From NCBI RefSeq assembly GCF_030250645.1, contig NZ_JASSVS010000003.1, positions 310,001 through 374,000 on the forward strand: 64,000 nt of DNA, written 5' to 3'. The notes beneath the pieces were generated by a model. It saw only the letters and a program-made list of their open reading frames with translations. It was not told where the DNA came from and made no database searches. The position numbers were made by a program, and so were the translations under genes. Shown here piece by piece: positions 37,187 through 46,465 of this stretch (position 1 is the first letter of the stretch; each line of letters begins with the position of its first letter). Source of the DNA: Marinobacter azerbaijanicus. Its GTDB lineage: Bacteria > Pseudomonadota > Gammaproteobacteria > Pseudomonadales > Oleiphilaceae.

Positions 37187-38502
37187 TGTTTGAGCTTGCC
37201 TCCATGGGCATCGGCTACGGCAGCCTGTTGATGCTGGTCATGCTGATTGTCCTGCTGCTGACCGGTATGCAGCTGGCGTTTGCCACCGGCCTGGTTGCCC
37301 TTGTTTTCGCGCTGGGCTGGTTCGGTCCGGATGCCTTGCCCATTGTCAGCAGTCGCCTTTACAGCTTTATCGGCAACTATGTGTTCCTGGCCGTGCCCAT
37401 GTTCGTTTTGATGGCGTCGCTGCTGGATCATTCCGGTATCGCCAAAGACCTGTTCGACGCCATGGCCCGCCTGGGGCGCAAACTCCGTGGTGGCGTAGCC
37501 GTCCAGACTCTGGTCGTAGCTGTCATCCTGGCCTCCATGTCCGGTGTCATTGGTGGCGAAACAGTGTTGCTGGGTATCCTGGCACTGCCGCAGATGCTGC
37601 GCCTGGGGTACGACCGTAAACTGGCCATAGGCACCACCTGTGCCGGCGGCGCACTTGGCACCATGCTGCCGCCCAGTATCGTGCTGATTATTTACGGGTT
37701 GACCGCCAACGTCTCCATTGGTGACCTGTTCAAGGGTGCCTTCCTGCCTGCGCTGATACTGGCGCTGCTCTATATGGGGTATGTGTTGATCCGGGTCTGG
37801 CTGAACCCGAAGATGGCACCGCTACCTTCAGATCAGGACGCGCCCGAAACGCCGATGCCGAACTTCTTCAAGGCGCTGCTGTTTCCCCTGTTGTCGGTGG
37901 TTGTGGTGCTGGGCAGTATCTATGGTGGCGTGGCGTCGGTAACGGAAGCCTCCGCCCTGGGTGTGATGGGGATTGCCATCAGTACCTGGATTCGCGGTGA
38001 GCTGTCCCTTGCCATGGTACGTAAGGCGACCATCAGCACACTGCGGGTGTGCGGTATGATCATCTGGATCGGTATCGGTGCAACGGCGCTGGTCGGCGTC
38101 TACAACCTTATGGGCGGTATCGATTTCGTCCGTGACATGGTCTTCGCTGTCAGTGGTGGCCATGGCCTGACCACGATCCTGTTCATGATGTTGATACTGC
38201 TGATCCTGGGCATGTTCCTGGACTGGGTTGGGGTTGCCCTGCTGACCATGCCGATCTTCGTACCGATCGTGACGGAGCTGGGCTACAGTCCGATCTGGTT
38301 CGGGGTGGTGTTCTGTATGAACATGCAGGTGTCTTTCCTTTCGCCGCCTTTTGGCCCTGCCGCTTTCTATCTCAAGACCGTGACGCCAAAAGACATTTCC
38401 CTGGGCGAGATTTTCCGTGCCCTGTTGCCGTTTATCGCCCTCCAGGTGGTTGCTCTGGGTCTGCTGATCGCCTTCCCTCAGTTGGCACTATGGTGGCAGT
38501 GA
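37186..38502 (+). CDS. dctM: TRAP transporter large permease
   Basis: A 438-residue DctM protein with about 12 hydrophobic segments. FALGWFGPDALPIVSSRLYS and the FVLMASLLDHSGIAKDLFDA block are family markers, and the conserved GGETVLLGILALP, PPSIVLIIYG and FLDWVGVALLTMPIFVPIV motifs are present. It forms the Na+-driven channel that accepts substrate from DctP. The gntK start codon lies 1 bp after its stop, tying transport to phosphorylation. Confidence 0.92.
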   Translation: MFELASMGIGYGSLLMLVMLIVLLLTGMQLAFATGLVALVFALGWFGPDALPIVSSRLYSFIGNYVFLAVPMFVLMASLLDHSGIAKDLFDAMARLGRKLRGGVAVQTLVVAVILASMSGVIGGETVLLGILALPQMLRLGYDRKLAIGTTCAGGALGTMLPPSIVLIIYGLTANVSIGDLFKGAFLPALILALLYMGYVLIRVWLNPKMAPLPSDQDAPETPMPNFFKALLFPLLSVVVVLGSIYGGVASVTEASALGVMGIAISTWIRGELSLAMVRKATISTLRVCGMIIWIGIGATALVGVYNLMGGIDFVRDMVFAVSGGHGLTTILFMMLILLILGMFLDWVGVALLTMPIFVPIVTELGYSPIWFGVVFCMNMQVSFLSPPFGPAAFYLKTVTPKDISLGEIFRALLPFIALQVVALGLLIAFPQLALWWQ

Positions 38503-38503
38503 C

Positions 38504-39049
38504 ATGAGTGACGTAAAAAATGTGCGTGAGACGGCGGAAACAAGGGTGCCCAAAGTAGTTGTAATGGGTGTGTCCGGGTGCGGCAAGAGCCTCACCGGAA
38601 CCCTGCTGGCCAGAAAACTGGGGGTTCCGTTCTACGATGCGGACGATTATCACAGTCGCGCCAACGTTGAAAAAATGGCGGCCGGTATTCCGCTGACCGA
38701 TGCGGACCGCCTTGGCTGGCTGGATGACCTGGCGAAGCTGATGCGAAGGGAAGAGGGCGGGCTGGTTCTGGCCTGTTCGGCCCTTAAACGTGCCTACCGC
38801 GAGCGCTTGCGGAATGGCAACCCACAAGCTTGCTTTGTCTATCTCAAGGGGGATTTTGAAACCATTTGGACGCGGCATTCCAGGCGCACGGACCATTACT
38901 TCAATGGCCGTGCGATGCTGGAAAGTCAGTTTCAGCTATTGGAAGAGCCGGGCGCGGATGAAAATGCCGTTGTCGTCGATGTATCCGGCTCGCCGGAACA
39001 GGTGATTGGCCACTGCCTGGCGCGGCTCGGGTATGATAGGCACCTTTGA
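38504..39049 (+). CDS. gntK: gluconokinase
   Basis: The 181-residue kinase has a P-loop (GVSGCGKSLTG, about residues 22-32), the conserved FYDADDYHSRANVEKMAAG and PLTDADRLGWL, and VLACSALKRAYRERLR. These identify the thermoresistant gluconokinase family, which phosphorylates D-gluconate to 6-phosphogluconate for the Entner-Doudoroff and pentose phosphate routes. The N-terminus has about 15 extra residues before the P-loop strand. It is the fourth gene of a dctPQM-gntK-gntR operon. Confidence 0.93.
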   Translation: MSDVKNVRETAETRVPKVVVMGVSGCGKSLTGTLLARKLGVPFYDADDYHSRANVEKMAAGIPLTDADRLGWLDDLAKLMRREEGGLVLACSALKRAYRERLRNGNPQACFVYLKGDFETIWTRHSRRTDHYFNGRAMLESQFQLLEEPGADENAVVVDVSGSPEQVIGHCLARLGYDRHL

Positions 39050-39067
39050 CCATTTTGGGAGCAGTAG

Positions 39068-40066
39068 ATGGTAAAGAATAAACGCCCTACATTGCAGGAT
39101 ATTGCCGACCGGGTGGGCGCCACCAAGATGACGGTCAGTCGTTGTCTGCGCGGTGCGGACAATGTCTCCAAGTCCATGCGGGAGCGAATCTTTGCCGAGG
39201 CGGAAGTGCTGGGGTACATCCCCAACCGCGCGCCGGACCTGCTTTCCAGGTCTACCAGCCATGCCATCGGTGTCCTGCTTCCGTCACTGACCAACCAGGT
39301 GTTTGCGGATGTTATCAAGGGCGTGGAATCGGTCACCGAGCCTGCCGGTTATCACCTGATGCTGTCCCACTACGGGTACAGCCCCGAGATTGAGGAACGC
39401 AGCCTGTCTTCCCTGTTGTCATACAACGTGGACGGTGTGATTCTCTCTGAAAGCCAGCACACCGAGCGTACGCTGCGGATGCTGCAGACCGCCGGGGTGC
39501 CTACGGTGGAAATCATGGACACGCATTCGACGCCGTTCGAGCAGGCTGTCGGGTTCGACAACGTCAGCGCCGCCCGGGATATGGTGCGGGAAATGATCCG
39601 GCTCGGGCGAAGGCGAGTGGTCTATCTGGCGGTGCGGCTGGATGCCCGTACCCTTCAGCGACAGGAAGGGTACAGTCAGGCTATGGAAGAGGAGGGACTA
39701 ACACCGGTAACCCTGCGCAGCGAACAGCGGTCGTCTTTCAGTGTCGGCGCCACCCTGATGGCGAGAATACTGGAGGAGAACCCCGAAACCGACGGTATCT
39801 TCTGCACCAACGACGACGTTGCCATCGGTGCGTTTTTCGAGTGCCAGCGCCGGGGTATTCCCGTGCCGGAGCGGATCGCGATCGCCGGCTTTCATGGCCA
39901 TGACGTTGGCCGTGTCATGGTGCCGCCACTGGCAAGCGTGATCACTCCACGGGAAGCGGTGGGCCAGAGAGCCGCCGAAGAGTTGCTTGCTCGCCTGGGT
40001 GGTGCCGGGATCACCCAGCAGCGTATCGACCTGGGTTACCGGATAGAGCGTGGAGGCACGCTTTAG
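39068..40066 (+). CDS. gntR: LacI-family gluconate regulator
   Basis: A 332-residue LacI-type repressor. The N-terminal helix-turn-helix is [20 protein letters not shown] (residues 6-25), followed by the hinge and a periplasmic-binding-protein-like effector domain (about 62-332) with [19 protein letters not shown]. Its operon has a consensus GntR operator on the start of transcription, which strongly suggests autoregulated, gluconate-relieved repression. Its stop codon overlaps the stop of the convergent engB. Confidence 0.9.
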   Translation: MVKNKRPTLQDIADRVGATKMTVSRCLRGADNVSKSMRERIFAEAEVLGYIPNRAPDLLSRSTSHAIGVLLPSLTNQVFADVIKGVESVTEPAGYHLMLSHYGYSPEIEERSLSSLLSYNVDGVILSESQHTERTLRMLQTAGVPTVEIMDTHSTPFEQAVGFDNVSAARDMVREMIRLGRRRVVYLAVRLDARTLQRQEGYSQAMEEEGLTPVTLRSEQRSSFSVGATLMARILEENPETDGIFCTNDDVAIGAFFECQRRGIPVPERIAIAGFHGHDVGRVMVPPLASVITPREAVGQRAAEELLARLGGAGITQQRIDLGYRIERGGTL

Positions 40067-40689
40067 CCGTCAGTTTCCAGCCAGGCAGTCAGCGCCTCAC
40101 GACACTCCTCAACCCCCCGCTTTGACGTTGCCGAGAACATGACCAGATGTTCCAGGCATTGAAACGCTTCAAGCTTTTTGGCGATGCCCATCATCGCCGT
40201 CTTGGCCTGGCCGAATTTCAGTTTGTCAGCCTTGGTGGCAAGAATCATCAGAGGAAGCTTGTTATGTTCACACCATTCCACCATCATTTGGTCGAAATCC
40301 GTCAACGGGTGGCGTATGTCCATGACCAGAACCAGCCCGCGCAGACAGCGTCGGTCATTCAGGTAGTGCCCAAGGTGTTTCTGCCAGTCGTCTTTCATGT
40401 CCCTTGATACCTTGGCGTAGCCATACCCGGGCAAGTCCACCAGGCGACAGTTTTCCCGGTTGAGGGAAAAGAAGTTGATCAGACGGGTGCGCCCCGGGGT
40501 TTTACTGGTACGCGCCAACTTGCCATTGGTGGTGATGCAATTAATGGCGCTGGACTTGCCCGCGTTGGAACGCCCTGCAAAGGCCACTTCCGCGCCGTGG
40601 TCCGGAGGGCATTCCTCCAGGCGGGAGGCGCTGGTCAGAAATCGGGCACTGTTGAAAGAGATGCTTTTTTGAGTCAGATCAGGTGACAC
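40063..40689 (-). CDS. engB: ribosome biogenesis GTP-binding protein YihA/YsxC
   Basis: A 208-residue small GTPase with G1 [17 protein letters not shown]3 [13 protein letters not shown] and G4 [10 protein letters not shown]. It acts in late 50S ribosome assembly and is usually essential. The start is a GTG at 40689, as no ATG is nearby. It is divergent from the cytochrome c4 gene, the same layout as Pseudomonas. Its stop overlaps the gntR stop by 4 bases. Confidence 0.92.
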   Translation of the reverse strand: MSPDLTQKSISFNSARFLTSASRLEECPPDHGAEVAFAGRSNAGKSSAINCITTNGKLARTSKTPGRTRLINFFSLNRENCRLVDLPGYGYAKVSRDMKDDWQKHLGHYLNDRRCLRGLVLVMDIRHPLTDFDQMMVEWCEHNKLPLMILATKADKLKFGQAKTAMMGIAKKLEAFQCLEHLVMFSATSKRGVEECREALTAWLETDG

Positions 40690-40711
40690 GGGTGTTGGTA
40701 TTCCTATTGGA

Positions 40712-40739
40712 TTTCAGTTATCAGGGATTAATGTATAAT
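40712..40739 (+). promoter_or_regulatory. probable promoter of the cytochrome c4 gene
   Basis: A consensus -10 TATAAT (40734-40739) is preceded by TTTCAG (40712-40717, 4 of 6 to TTGACA) with a 16-nt spacer. It lies 125 bp before the cytochrome ATG in the divergent gap with engB. Confidence 0.55.
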
Positions 40740-40863
40740 GCTACACCAATTCCGGGCAGCACGCTGAACGTTGCTGCTCATCAGCCCCGGTTTGTGCCTT
40801 TCGGGCCCGTGCCTGCCGGCTGCATAACGAAGAAAACTTTTGGATGAGAGAAGCGGAGCGAGC

Positions 40864-41472
40864 ATGAAAAAACTGATCGCAGGAGTTGTTCTCGGTGTTG
40901 GCCTCACAGCGATGGCTCACGGGGCAGGAGATCCTGAAGCAGGCGAAGCAAATGCAGCAGTGTGTGCAGGCTGTCATGGCGAGGGTGGAGCAAAGCCGGT
41001 GATGGCTGTTTACCCCAAGCTTTCCGGTATCGGGGAAAAATATCTGTACCAGCAGTTGGTTCTGATCAAGGACAAGGATCGCGAAATTGCAGAGATGACT
41101 GGCCTGCTGGATAACATGTCCGATCAGGATCTTCGCGATCTTGCAGCCTATTTCAATGAGCAGGACATCACGGTTGCTCAGGCTGATCCGGACCTGGTTG
41201 ATGAAGGGCAGGCACTTTACCGGGGCGGCAACATGGCCTCTGGTGTTCCCGCCTGTGCCGGCTGCCACAATCCACGGGGCATCGGTAACGAGCCTGCAGG
41301 CTATCCCAGGCTCAGCGGCCAGACTGCCGATTACGTTGCGAAGCAGCTCAAGGCCTACCGTGATGGCGAGCGTGCAGCTGGCCAGAACGCCTCTATAATG
41401 ATGGACGTTGCCGCCAAGCTGACCGATGCCGAGATCGAAGCGGTGGCAAGCTACGTTTCAGGTCTTAACTGA
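40864..41472 (+). CDS. diheme cytochrome c4
   Basis: A 202-residue periplasmic protein with a signal peptide (MKKLIAGVVLGVGLTAMAHG, cut near residue 20). There are two CxxCH heme sites: CAGCHGEGG (Cys34, Cys37, His38) and CAGCHNPRG (Cys131, Cys134, His135). The two halves are homologous domains, each ending in a Met-containing segment for axial ligation. It shuttles electrons from the bc1 complex to terminal oxidases. engB and dsbA are its neighbours in Pseudomonas too. Confidence 0.92.
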   Translation: MKKLIAGVVLGVGLTAMAHGAGDPEAGEANAAVCAGCHGEGGAKPVMAVYPKLSGIGEKYLYQQLVLIKDKDREIAEMTGLLDNMSDQDLRDLAAYFNEQDITVAQADPDLVDEGQALYRGGNMASGVPACAGCHNPRGIGNEPAGYPRLSGQTADYVAKQLKAYRDGERAAGQNASIMMDVAAKLTDAEIEAVASYVSGLN

Positions 41473-41490
41473 CCGGTTACAGCGCCTTCA

Positions 41491-41516
41491 AAAACCCCGC
41501 TTTTGCGGGGTTTTTT
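41491..41516 (+). terminator. Rho-independent terminator after cytochrome c4
   Basis: AAAACCCCGC-TTTT-GCGGGGTTTT forms a 10-bp perfect stem followed by more T, starting 18 bp after the stop codon. The A-run on the left would let it act on the other strand too. Confidence 0.9.
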
Positions 41517-41614
41517 GTTGGTTGCTGCTCTTTAATCCCAGTCTGGTGGAACTTTTCAGGTCTGGTGAGTCATAATCCTTCCAAATCGTCCAACTTGATA
41601 ACCGGAGATAATGA

Positions 41615-42253
41615 ATGATCGGAATAATCCGGAACGCCGCATTATCCATTCTGGCCATGTCTTTCATGGTCCAGGCCAGCGCTGCCACCTGGGAAGAGGG
41701 CAAGCACTACCAGGTGCTGGATACCCCGGTGAGGACAGCGAGTGAAAGTGGTGTAGAGGTCGCTGAAGTGTTCTGGTACGGCTGCCCCCATTGCTATACA
41801 TTCAAGCCCCTGATCGAAAACTGGGTTGAAAACGCCCCGGAATATGTTAATTACGTAAATATACCTGCCGCCCTGGGCAGTTCCTGGGAGCCACATGCCA
41901 AGGCATTCTATGCCTTGCAGGCAATGGGCGAGCTGGACAAGGTTCACGATGCGCTGTTTGAGGCATTGGCTGGCGAGCGCCGCCCGTTGAATTCGGGTGA
42001 GGCTCTGGCCGACTTCGTGGAAGATCATGGCGTGGACGGTGAGGAATTCCTCAATAATTACAATAGCTTCGGTGTAAATGCCAAAATGCAGCAGGCACAG
42101 GCCAAAATCCGCGGCGCGCGCGTGACCGGCACACCGACTATGATTGTTAATGGTAAGTATCGGGTCACGGCCTCAATGGCTGGCGGACATGAAGCGGTAC
42201 TGGAAGTGGTTGATTACCTGGTCGAGCAGGAGCGTGCCGGTCAGGGTGAGTAA
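41615..42253 (+). CDS. dsbA: periplasmic thiol:disulfide oxidase DsbA
   Basis: A 212-residue thioredoxin-fold protein with a signal peptide (about residues 1-23). The active site is CPHC (Cys57-Cys60) in FWYGCPHCYTFKP, and the cis-proline loop is VTGTPTMIVNG. It introduces disulfide bonds into exported proteins. The ATG at 41615 is in frame; an ATG four bases upstream at 41611 is not. A CGGAG ribosome site precedes it. It lies after the cytochrome c4 gene as in Pseudomonas, but behind that gene's terminator. Confidence 0.94.
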   Translation: MIGIIRNAALSILAMSFMVQASAATWEEGKHYQVLDTPVRTASESGVEVAEVFWYGCPHCYTFKPLIENWVENAPEYVNYVNIPAALGSSWEPHAKAFYALQAMGELDKVHDALFEALAGERRPLNSGEALADFVEDHGVDGEEFLNNYNSFGVNAKMQQAQAKIRGARVTGTPTMIVNGKYRVTASMAGGHEAVLEVVDYLVEQERAGQGE

Positions 42254-42313
42254 TTTCTGGCCCCGGTCAGCGAACGCTGACCGGGGTCGCCCTCAGCCAG
42301 AGCTGCCATCATA

Positions 42314-43174
42314 ATGTATAACCGTATTCGCAAGCAGCTACATGGAATTCTGAAGCCAGCGAATGGCCCCCGCGGGACCAGTTCTGGTGACGATCATGTC
42401 CCGGAATTTGAAGCCCATCGCCATATCCGGCTGCTGACGTTCAATATTCAGGTCGGCATCAACACGTCCTCGTATCGCCACTACTTCACCCGCAGCTGGC
42501 AGCACTTTCTTCCCCATGGCAAACGGATCCAGAACCTGGATCGTATTGCCACATTGCTCAGCAACTACGATGTGATCGCGCTGCAGGAATGTGACGGGGG
42601 CAGCCTGCGAAGCGGTTACATAAACCAGGTGCAGTATCTGGCCGAGGCGTCAGGCATTCCATACTGGTACCAGCAGCTCAATCGCAACCTGGGACAGCTG
42701 GCGCAGCACAGTAACGGCCTGCTCAGCCGCTTTAAGCCACTGGATGTGACGGAACACCGCCTGCCGGGGCTGATTCCCGGCCGGGGGGCCATCGTTGCAC
42801 GCTACGGCGTCAAGGAAGACCCTCTGGTTCTGGTGATGATGCATCTGTCCCTGAGCAAGGCGGCCCAACAGCGTCAACTGGCCTATATTCAGGAGTTGAT
42901 TGCCGAGTATCAGCATGTGGTCCTGATGGGGGATCTCAACAATCACGCCGAAGAGTTGCTCAGCAATACGCCGCTGAAACACTCGAATCTGGTACCGCTG
43001 CCGGATACGGCTCACAGTTTTCCAAGCTGGCGACCGGAGCGGGCACTGGATCATATCCTGGTGAGCCCGAGCCTGGAGATACGGCGGTCGGAGGTGGTCA
43101 GCTACCCGGTGTCGGATCACCTGCCCATTGCCATGGACATCAAGTTGCCCCAGGGTTACCTGGAAACATTCTAG
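42314..43174 (+). CDS. endonuclease/exonuclease/phosphatase-fold hydrolase
   Basis: A 286-residue protein of the EEP (DNase I-like) superfamily. Metal and catalytic residues appear in the usual order: LLTFNIQVG (Asn), ALQECDGG (Glu), VMMHLSLSKAAQQRQ (His), LMGDLNNHAEE (Asp and Asn), and ALDHILVSP with SDHLPIAMDI (Asp-His pairs). It could cut phosphodiesters in nucleic acid or lipid; the substrate is not readable. There is no signal peptide. It follows dsbA by 60 bp and ends before a bidirectional terminator. Confidence 0.85.
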   Translation: MYNRIRKQLHGILKPANGPRGTSSGDDHVPEFEAHRHIRLLTFNIQVGINTSSYRHYFTRSWQHFLPHGKRIQNLDRIATLLSNYDVIALQECDGGSLRSGYINQVQYLAEASGIPYWYQQLNRNLGQLAQHSNGLLSRFKPLDVTEHRLPGLIPGRGAIVARYGVKEDPLVLVMMHLSLSKAAQQRQLAYIQELIAEYQHVVLMGDLNNHAEELLSNTPLKHSNLVPLPDTAHSFPSWRPERALDHILVSPSLEIRRSEVVSYPVSDHLPIAMDIKLPQGYLETF

Positions 43175-43204
43175 CAACGCCGGTTATCGGGGCAGCGGGC
43201 ACAA

Positions 43205-43230
43205 AAAAACCCGGCCGTGGCCGGGTTTTT
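43205..43230. terminator. bidirectional terminator between the EEP hydrolase and rpmG
   Basis: AAAAACCCGGCC and GGCCGGGTTTTT are 12-nt perfect complements separated by GT, giving a hairpin with a T-run on both strands. It stands 30 bp past the hydrolase stop and 15 bp past the rpmG stop on the other strand, serving both convergent genes. Confidence 0.92.
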
Positions 43231-43245
43231 CAGGTGGCGAGGATC

Positions 43246-43401
43246 TTACTTGATCTTCGCTTCCTTGTACGCAACGTGCTTGCGGACAACCGGATCGTAC
43301 TTTTTGATCTCGATTTTTTCCGGCGTGTTACGCTTGTTCTTGTTGGTCGTGTAGAAATGACCAGTACCTGCTGATGAAACCAGCTTGATTTTCTCGCGCA
43401 T
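43246..43401 (-). CDS. rpmG: 50S ribosomal protein L33
   Basis: A 51-residue basic protein reading [20 protein letters not shown], followed by a Lys-rich middle and ending in YKEAKIK. It is the L33 of the cysteine-free type, because the zinc-ribbon CxxC pairs are absent. Its start lies 11 bp after the rpmB stop, the universal rpmB-rpmG order. It ends at the bidirectional terminator. Confidence 0.95.
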   Translation of the reverse strand: MREKIKLVSSAGTGHFYTTNKNKRNTPEKIEIKKYDPVVRKHVAYKEAKIK

Positions 43402-43412
43402 GATGCGGCTCC

Positions 43413-43649
43413 TTAAAATTTCTCGCCGCGGGCACGAAGATCGGCCAGCACAGCGTCAATGCCTTTTTTGTCGATAACACGCATACCCTTGGTGGATACG
43501 CGCAGCTTTACGAAGCGCTTCTCTGATTCAACCCAGAAGCGATGGTTCTGCAGGTTGGGCAGAAAACGACGACGTGAGTGGTTCATCGCGTGAGAAACGT
43601 TGTTACCGGTGACCGGTCGCTTACCGGTAACCTGACAGACTCTGGACAT
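43413..43649 (-). CDS. rpmB: 50S ribosomal protein L28
   Basis: A 78-residue basic ribosomal protein beginning [20 protein letters not shown], with the family's [10 protein letters not shown] and [19 protein letters not shown]. It lacks a full zinc-binding cysteine set, as many proteobacterial L28 proteins do. It is the first gene of rpmB-rpmG; a probable promoter is about 125 bp upstream. Confidence 0.96.
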   Translation of the reverse strand: MSRVCQVTGKRPVTGNNVSHAMNHSRRRFLPNLQNHRFWVESEKRFVKLRVSTKGMRVIDKKGIDAVLADLRARGEKF

Positions 43650-43774
43650 ACTTGCCTCCGACCTGAGCTTTGGTCCTGAAAATGCGTATTTGATTCGTTT
43701 AATTGCGTCTCTGGTCGCTACCTGCGCCTTGAAATTGCACGCTGCCCGCCAGACGCCGCCAGTAAAGGGACGCT

Positions 43775-43803
43775 TTTATACCAGAACTGCCGCCCCAACG
43801 CAA
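43775..43803 (-). promoter_or_regulatory. probable promoter of rpmB-rpmG
   Basis: On the minus strand, TTGCGT (43803-43798) and TATAAA (43780-43775) are separated by 17 nt, in the 201-bp gap between radC and rpmB. The -10 is strong and the -35 weak, matching TTGACA at three of six positions. Confidence 0.5.
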
Positions 43804-43850
43804 AAAATTGTTGGGAATTCGACCAGTTTCCAGGTGAAATCCGAAAGGGC

Positions 43851-44525
43851 CTACATCAGACCTCTTTCAGCAAGGGATATTACCTCACCATGGCCGACAA
43901 CCATATGGTCAAGAACCCTGATGTCCACCAGTCCCAGCGCCTCTTTCAGTCTTCTGGTAAGGGAGATGTCGGACTGACTCGGTTCCGCGACGCCCGAAGG
44001 ATGATTGTGGGCAAAAATAACGGCTGCCGCGTTGAACTCCAGGGCCTGTCTGACGACCTCCCGTGGGTAGACCGCGGCACCATCAATTGTTCCTCGAAAC
44101 AACTCCTGATAGCGAATGACCCTATGACGGTTATCGAGAAACAGACCGGAGAACACTTCATGGGGGTAGGTGCCAAGCCGGCTGCGCAGAAAAAGGCGCG
44201 TGTCCTCGGGTGAGCGAAGTGGATCACCCTGTCGCAGTGGCTCATCCATCACCCGTCGGGCCATTTCCATGGCGGCCTGCACCTGAGCGTATTTTGCGGT
44301 TCCCAGGCCCTTTACGTCGCAGAATTGCCGCCTGGAGGCGGTCATCAGGCCACGCAGGCCGCCAAAGGTTTCAGTCAGGTGGCGGGCGAGCGCCATAACA
44401 GGCATGCCCGGCGTGCCGGTTCGCAGAAAAATCGCCAGCAGTTCGGCATCGGAGAGGCTCCCCGCGCCATGGGCCAGCAGCCGCTCCCGTGGTCGTTCAT
44501 CGTTGGGCCAGTTGGTATCGGGCAT
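43851..44525 (-). CDS. radC: RadC-family JAMM-domain protein
   Basis: A 224-residue protein. An N-terminal helix-hairpin-helix region ([19 protein letters not shown]) precedes a JAMM metalloprotease-like domain with [18 protein letters not shown] (His-x-His and Asp ligands) and a Glu in the earlier strand. RadC was named for DNA repair, but that role is disputed. It sits between rpmB and the divergent coaBC, exactly as in Pseudomonas. Confidence 0.92.
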   Translation of the reverse strand: MPDTNWPNDERPRERLLAHGAGSLSDAELLAIFLRTGTPGMPVMALARHLTETFGGLRGLMTASRRQFCDVKGLGTAKYAQVQAAMEMARRVMDEPLRQGDPLRSPEDTRLFLRSRLGTYPHEVFSGLFLDNRHRVIRYQELFRGTIDGAAVYPREVVRQALEFNAAAVIFAHNHPSGVAEPSQSDISLTRRLKEALGLVDIRVLDHMVVGHGEVISLAERGLM

Positions 44526-44691
44526 GATTGAGTCCTTTCAGTCGGTGGGATGCGCTTCCTGCGCTTGCGCCGCTGATATTGCTGGCGGCCGGTTCAGATT
44601 GATGAAATTCTACCATGTGTGACAGGCTGCCGGCAGCGGTCTGGCGTGCTATCTTATAAGCCTTTCATTTCATGATGGATACGGAGCCGCT

Positions 44692-45906
44692 ATGGCTGCT
44701 AAACGAATCCTGCTGGGCGTGACTGGCGGTATTGCCGCCTATAAAAGTGCAGAGCTTGTCCGACTGCTGAAGAAATCAGGCCATGAAGTCCGGGTGGTGA
44801 TGACCCGGGGCGCGGAGGCCTTTGTAACGCCGTTAACATTCCAGGCACTCAGTGGCGAGCCGGTCAGAACCTCATTGCTGGATCCGGAAGCCGAGTCCGG
44901 TATGGGTCATATCGAGCTGGCGAAATGGGCGGACCAGGTGGTCATCGCGCCTGCCTCCGCAGATTTCATGGCCCGTCTGGCTCAGGGCATGGCGGACGAT
45001 TTGCTGACCACCCTCTGCTGCGCCACGGAGGCGCCTATTGCAGTGGCTCCGGCCATGAACCAGGCGATGTGGAGTAACGGGCGGACGCAGCGCAACGTCG
45101 ACTTGCTGAAGGCGGATCCCCAGGTCAGCCTCTGGGGGCCGGACCAGGGCGCGCAGGCGTGCGGAGATCTGGGGCCGGGCAGAATGCTTGAGCCAGCGGC
45201 GCTCCATGATCTGATTGCCGGAAAAGCCTCGGGTCCGCTTGCCGGCAGGCGGGTGGTTATCACGGCTGGCCCGACCAGGGAGCCCATCGATCCGGTTCGA
45301 TACATCAGCAACCACAGTTCCGGCAAAATGGGCTACGCCCTTGCTGCTGCTGCCCGGGCTGCAGGCGCGGAGGTGGTTCTGGTCAGCGGCCCGGTGTCTA
45401 TCGATGCGCCTGTTGGCGTGGAAGTTCGGGGCGTAATGACTGCACAGGATATGCTGGAAGAGACCGAAAGGGCGGTCAACGAAGGATGTGACCTGTTTGT
45501 TGCTACAGCTGCGGTGGCCGACTATCGTCCCGATACCTGTGCTGGTGACAAGATCAAGAAGTCGAACAAAAGTATGAGCCTGTCACTGGTGCGCAACCCC
45601 GACACCCTCGCTACCATAGCAGCCCGCGATGATGCGCCTTTTACGGTCGGGTTTGCTGCGGAAACCCGTGATATTGAGCACTACGCCCTCGACAAACTGA
45701 CACGGAAAAAGCTCAATATGATTGTCGCCAACGATGTGTCGGCACCCGGACTTGGTTTTAACAGTGACAATAACGCCGTTACCGTTTTCTGGCCTGAGGG
45801 ACATGAGTCCATTGGTCCGGGCTCCAAGACCGTGCTTGCGCAACGGCTGATCGCTCTGATCGCAGACCAACTTACTGAAAAGGCTGGCCCTTCCGGCGCT
45901 TGCTGA
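44692..45906 (+). CDS. coaBC: bifunctional CoaBC (phosphopantothenoylcysteine synthetase/decarboxylase)
   Basis: A 404-residue fusion. The N-terminal flavoprotein decarboxylase CoaC (about 1-185) has LLGVTGGIAAYKSAELVRL, the catalytic His in GHIELAKWAD, and PAMNQAMW. The C-terminal CoaB synthetase (about 186-404) has ITAGPTREPIDPVRYISN and the nucleotide-binding KIKKSNKSMSLSLVRNPD. It turns 4'-phosphopantothenate and cysteine into 4'-phosphopantetheine, the substrate of CoaD. dut follows 12 bp later. Confidence 0.95.
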   Translation: MAAKRILLGVTGGIAAYKSAELVRLLKKSGHEVRVVMTRGAEAFVTPLTFQALSGEPVRTSLLDPEAESGMGHIELAKWADQVVIAPASADFMARLAQGMADDLLTTLCCATEAPIAVAPAMNQAMWSNGRTQRNVDLLKADPQVSLWGPDQGAQACGDLGPGRMLEPAALHDLIAGKASGPLAGRRVVITAGPTREPIDPVRYISNHSSGKMGYALAAAARAAGAEVVLVSGPVSIDAPVGVEVRGVMTAQDMLEETERAVNEGCDLFVATAAVADYRPDTCAGDKIKKSNKSMSLSLVRNPDTLATIAARDDAPFTVGFAAETRDIEHYALDKLTRKKLNMIVANDVSAPGLGFNSDNNAVTVFWPEGHESIGPGSKTVLAQRLIALIADQLTEKAGPSGAC

Positions 45907-45918
45907 CAAGGAACATCA

Positions 45919-46380
45919 ATGACCCGCAAGACATTTCAGGTTCGCATTCTGGATGACCGGATTGGCGATACCGTACCCTTTCCTCACTACGCAACCGAAG
46001 GCTCCGCCGGTCTTGATCTGCGTGCCTGTCTCGATAGGCCGTTGACCCTGAAGCCCGGCCAGACCGAGCTGATCAGAACCGGTCTCTCAATCCACATAGC
46101 CGACCCGTCGCTGGCGGCAATGATTCTTCCCCGCAGCGGCCTCGGGCACAAGCACGGCATTGTATTGGGCAACCTGGTGGGGCTGATTGACTCTGATTAC
46201 CAGGGCGAGCTGATGGTGTCCTGCTGGAATCGCGGGCAATCTGAATTTACCGTTGACGTTGGAGAACGCATCGCCCAGTTGATACTTGTGCCAGTGGTAC
46301 AGGCGGACTTTGAGGTGGTGTCATCCTTCGATGCCAGTTTACGCGGAGACGGTGGGTTCGGCTCAACGGGCAGCCGCTGA
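45919..46380 (+). CDS. dut: dUTP diphosphatase
   Basis: A 153-residue homotrimeric dUTPase with all five motifs in order: [50 protein letters not shown] and, at the C-terminus, [11 protein letters not shown], which closes over the active site. It removes dUTP and supplies dUMP for thymidylate. It lies 12 bp after coaBC and 85 bp before algC. Confidence 0.96.
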   Translation: MTRKTFQVRILDDRIGDTVPFPHYATEGSAGLDLRACLDRPLTLKPGQTELIRTGLSIHIADPSLAAMILPRSGLGHKHGIVLGNLVGLIDSDYQGELMVSCWNRGQSEFTVDVGERIAQLILVPVVQADFEVVSSFDASLRGDGGFGSTGSR

Positions 46381-46465
46381 GGCCACGGGCGCAGAAAAGC
46401 GTTCAGGGTCTATACTTCCCTGATAAGTGAAGAATCCGGGCGAAAAAACACCAGCAGGATGGACT

